The notes under the pieces are model-generated. The model saw only the letters and a list, made by a program, of their open reading frames with translations. It was not told the origin of the DNA and did not search any database. A stretch of 64,000 bases of DNA from Sorex araneus. Lineage: Eukaryota > Chordata > Mammalia > Eulipotyphla > Soricidae. Location of the stretch: contig NC_073312.1 of assembly GCF_027595985.1 (NCBI RefSeq), positions 7,816,983 to 7,880,982 of the forward strand. Reading direction: 5' to 3'. The position numbers were made by a program, and so were the translations under genes. Positions 63,979 through 64,000 of this stretch are shown here, piece by piece (position 1 is the first letter of the stretch; every line of letters begins with the position of its first letter).

Positions 63979-64000
63979 AAAGCAAGAGGGAAGGTGACTG

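Overview
This is vertebrate genomic DNA, most likely from a shrew (family Soricidae, probably Sorex). More than 100 copies of one tRNA-headed, A-tailed SINE are scattered through the window, and its sequence fits the Sor family of shrews. A second composite SINE and many LINE-1 3' ends add to the load. Genes are split by GT-AG introns, and there are no bacterial operons, phage genes or CRISPR arrays.

One protein-coding gene is recognisable: SEC23IP (p125), on the minus strand. I reconstructed 18 coding exons from the start codon at 54131 to the stop at 10324. The junctions keep frame and use GT donors and AG acceptors. The predicted protein is 995 residues (the human protein is 1000, from memory). 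In order it has a proline-rich Sec23-binding region, a WWE-like region, a lipase-type GHSLG motif, a SAM domain and a DDHD domain. The 3' UTR probably runs from 10323 to poly(A) signals near 5734, with a possible distal signal at 5382.

Layout: 1-5700 is downstream flank with large simple repeats, SINEs and LINE-1 ends. 5700-10323 is the probable 3' UTR. 10324-54131 is the coding part, whose introns are packed with SINEs. 53560-54530 is a CpG island with ETS and YY1 motifs. 54.5-64 kb is upstream, repeat-rich DNA. In human, MCMBP starts head-to-head with SEC23IP, so a divergent plus-strand transcript is expected from this island, but I found no MCMBP coding exon before 64000.

I found no novel multi-gene system. 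The points of interest are repeat biology and genome structure: a 43-bp templated insertion, a 66-bp tandem duplication, a 36-bp direct repeat around a LINE-in-LINE insertion, SINE-seeded purine arrays, a composite SINE with a non-A tail, an orientation bias of SINEs that follows the transcription unit, and strong GC/alanine drift in SEC23IP exon 2. SINE and LINE borders were set by eye and may be off by several bases; exon borders were checked by frame and length.
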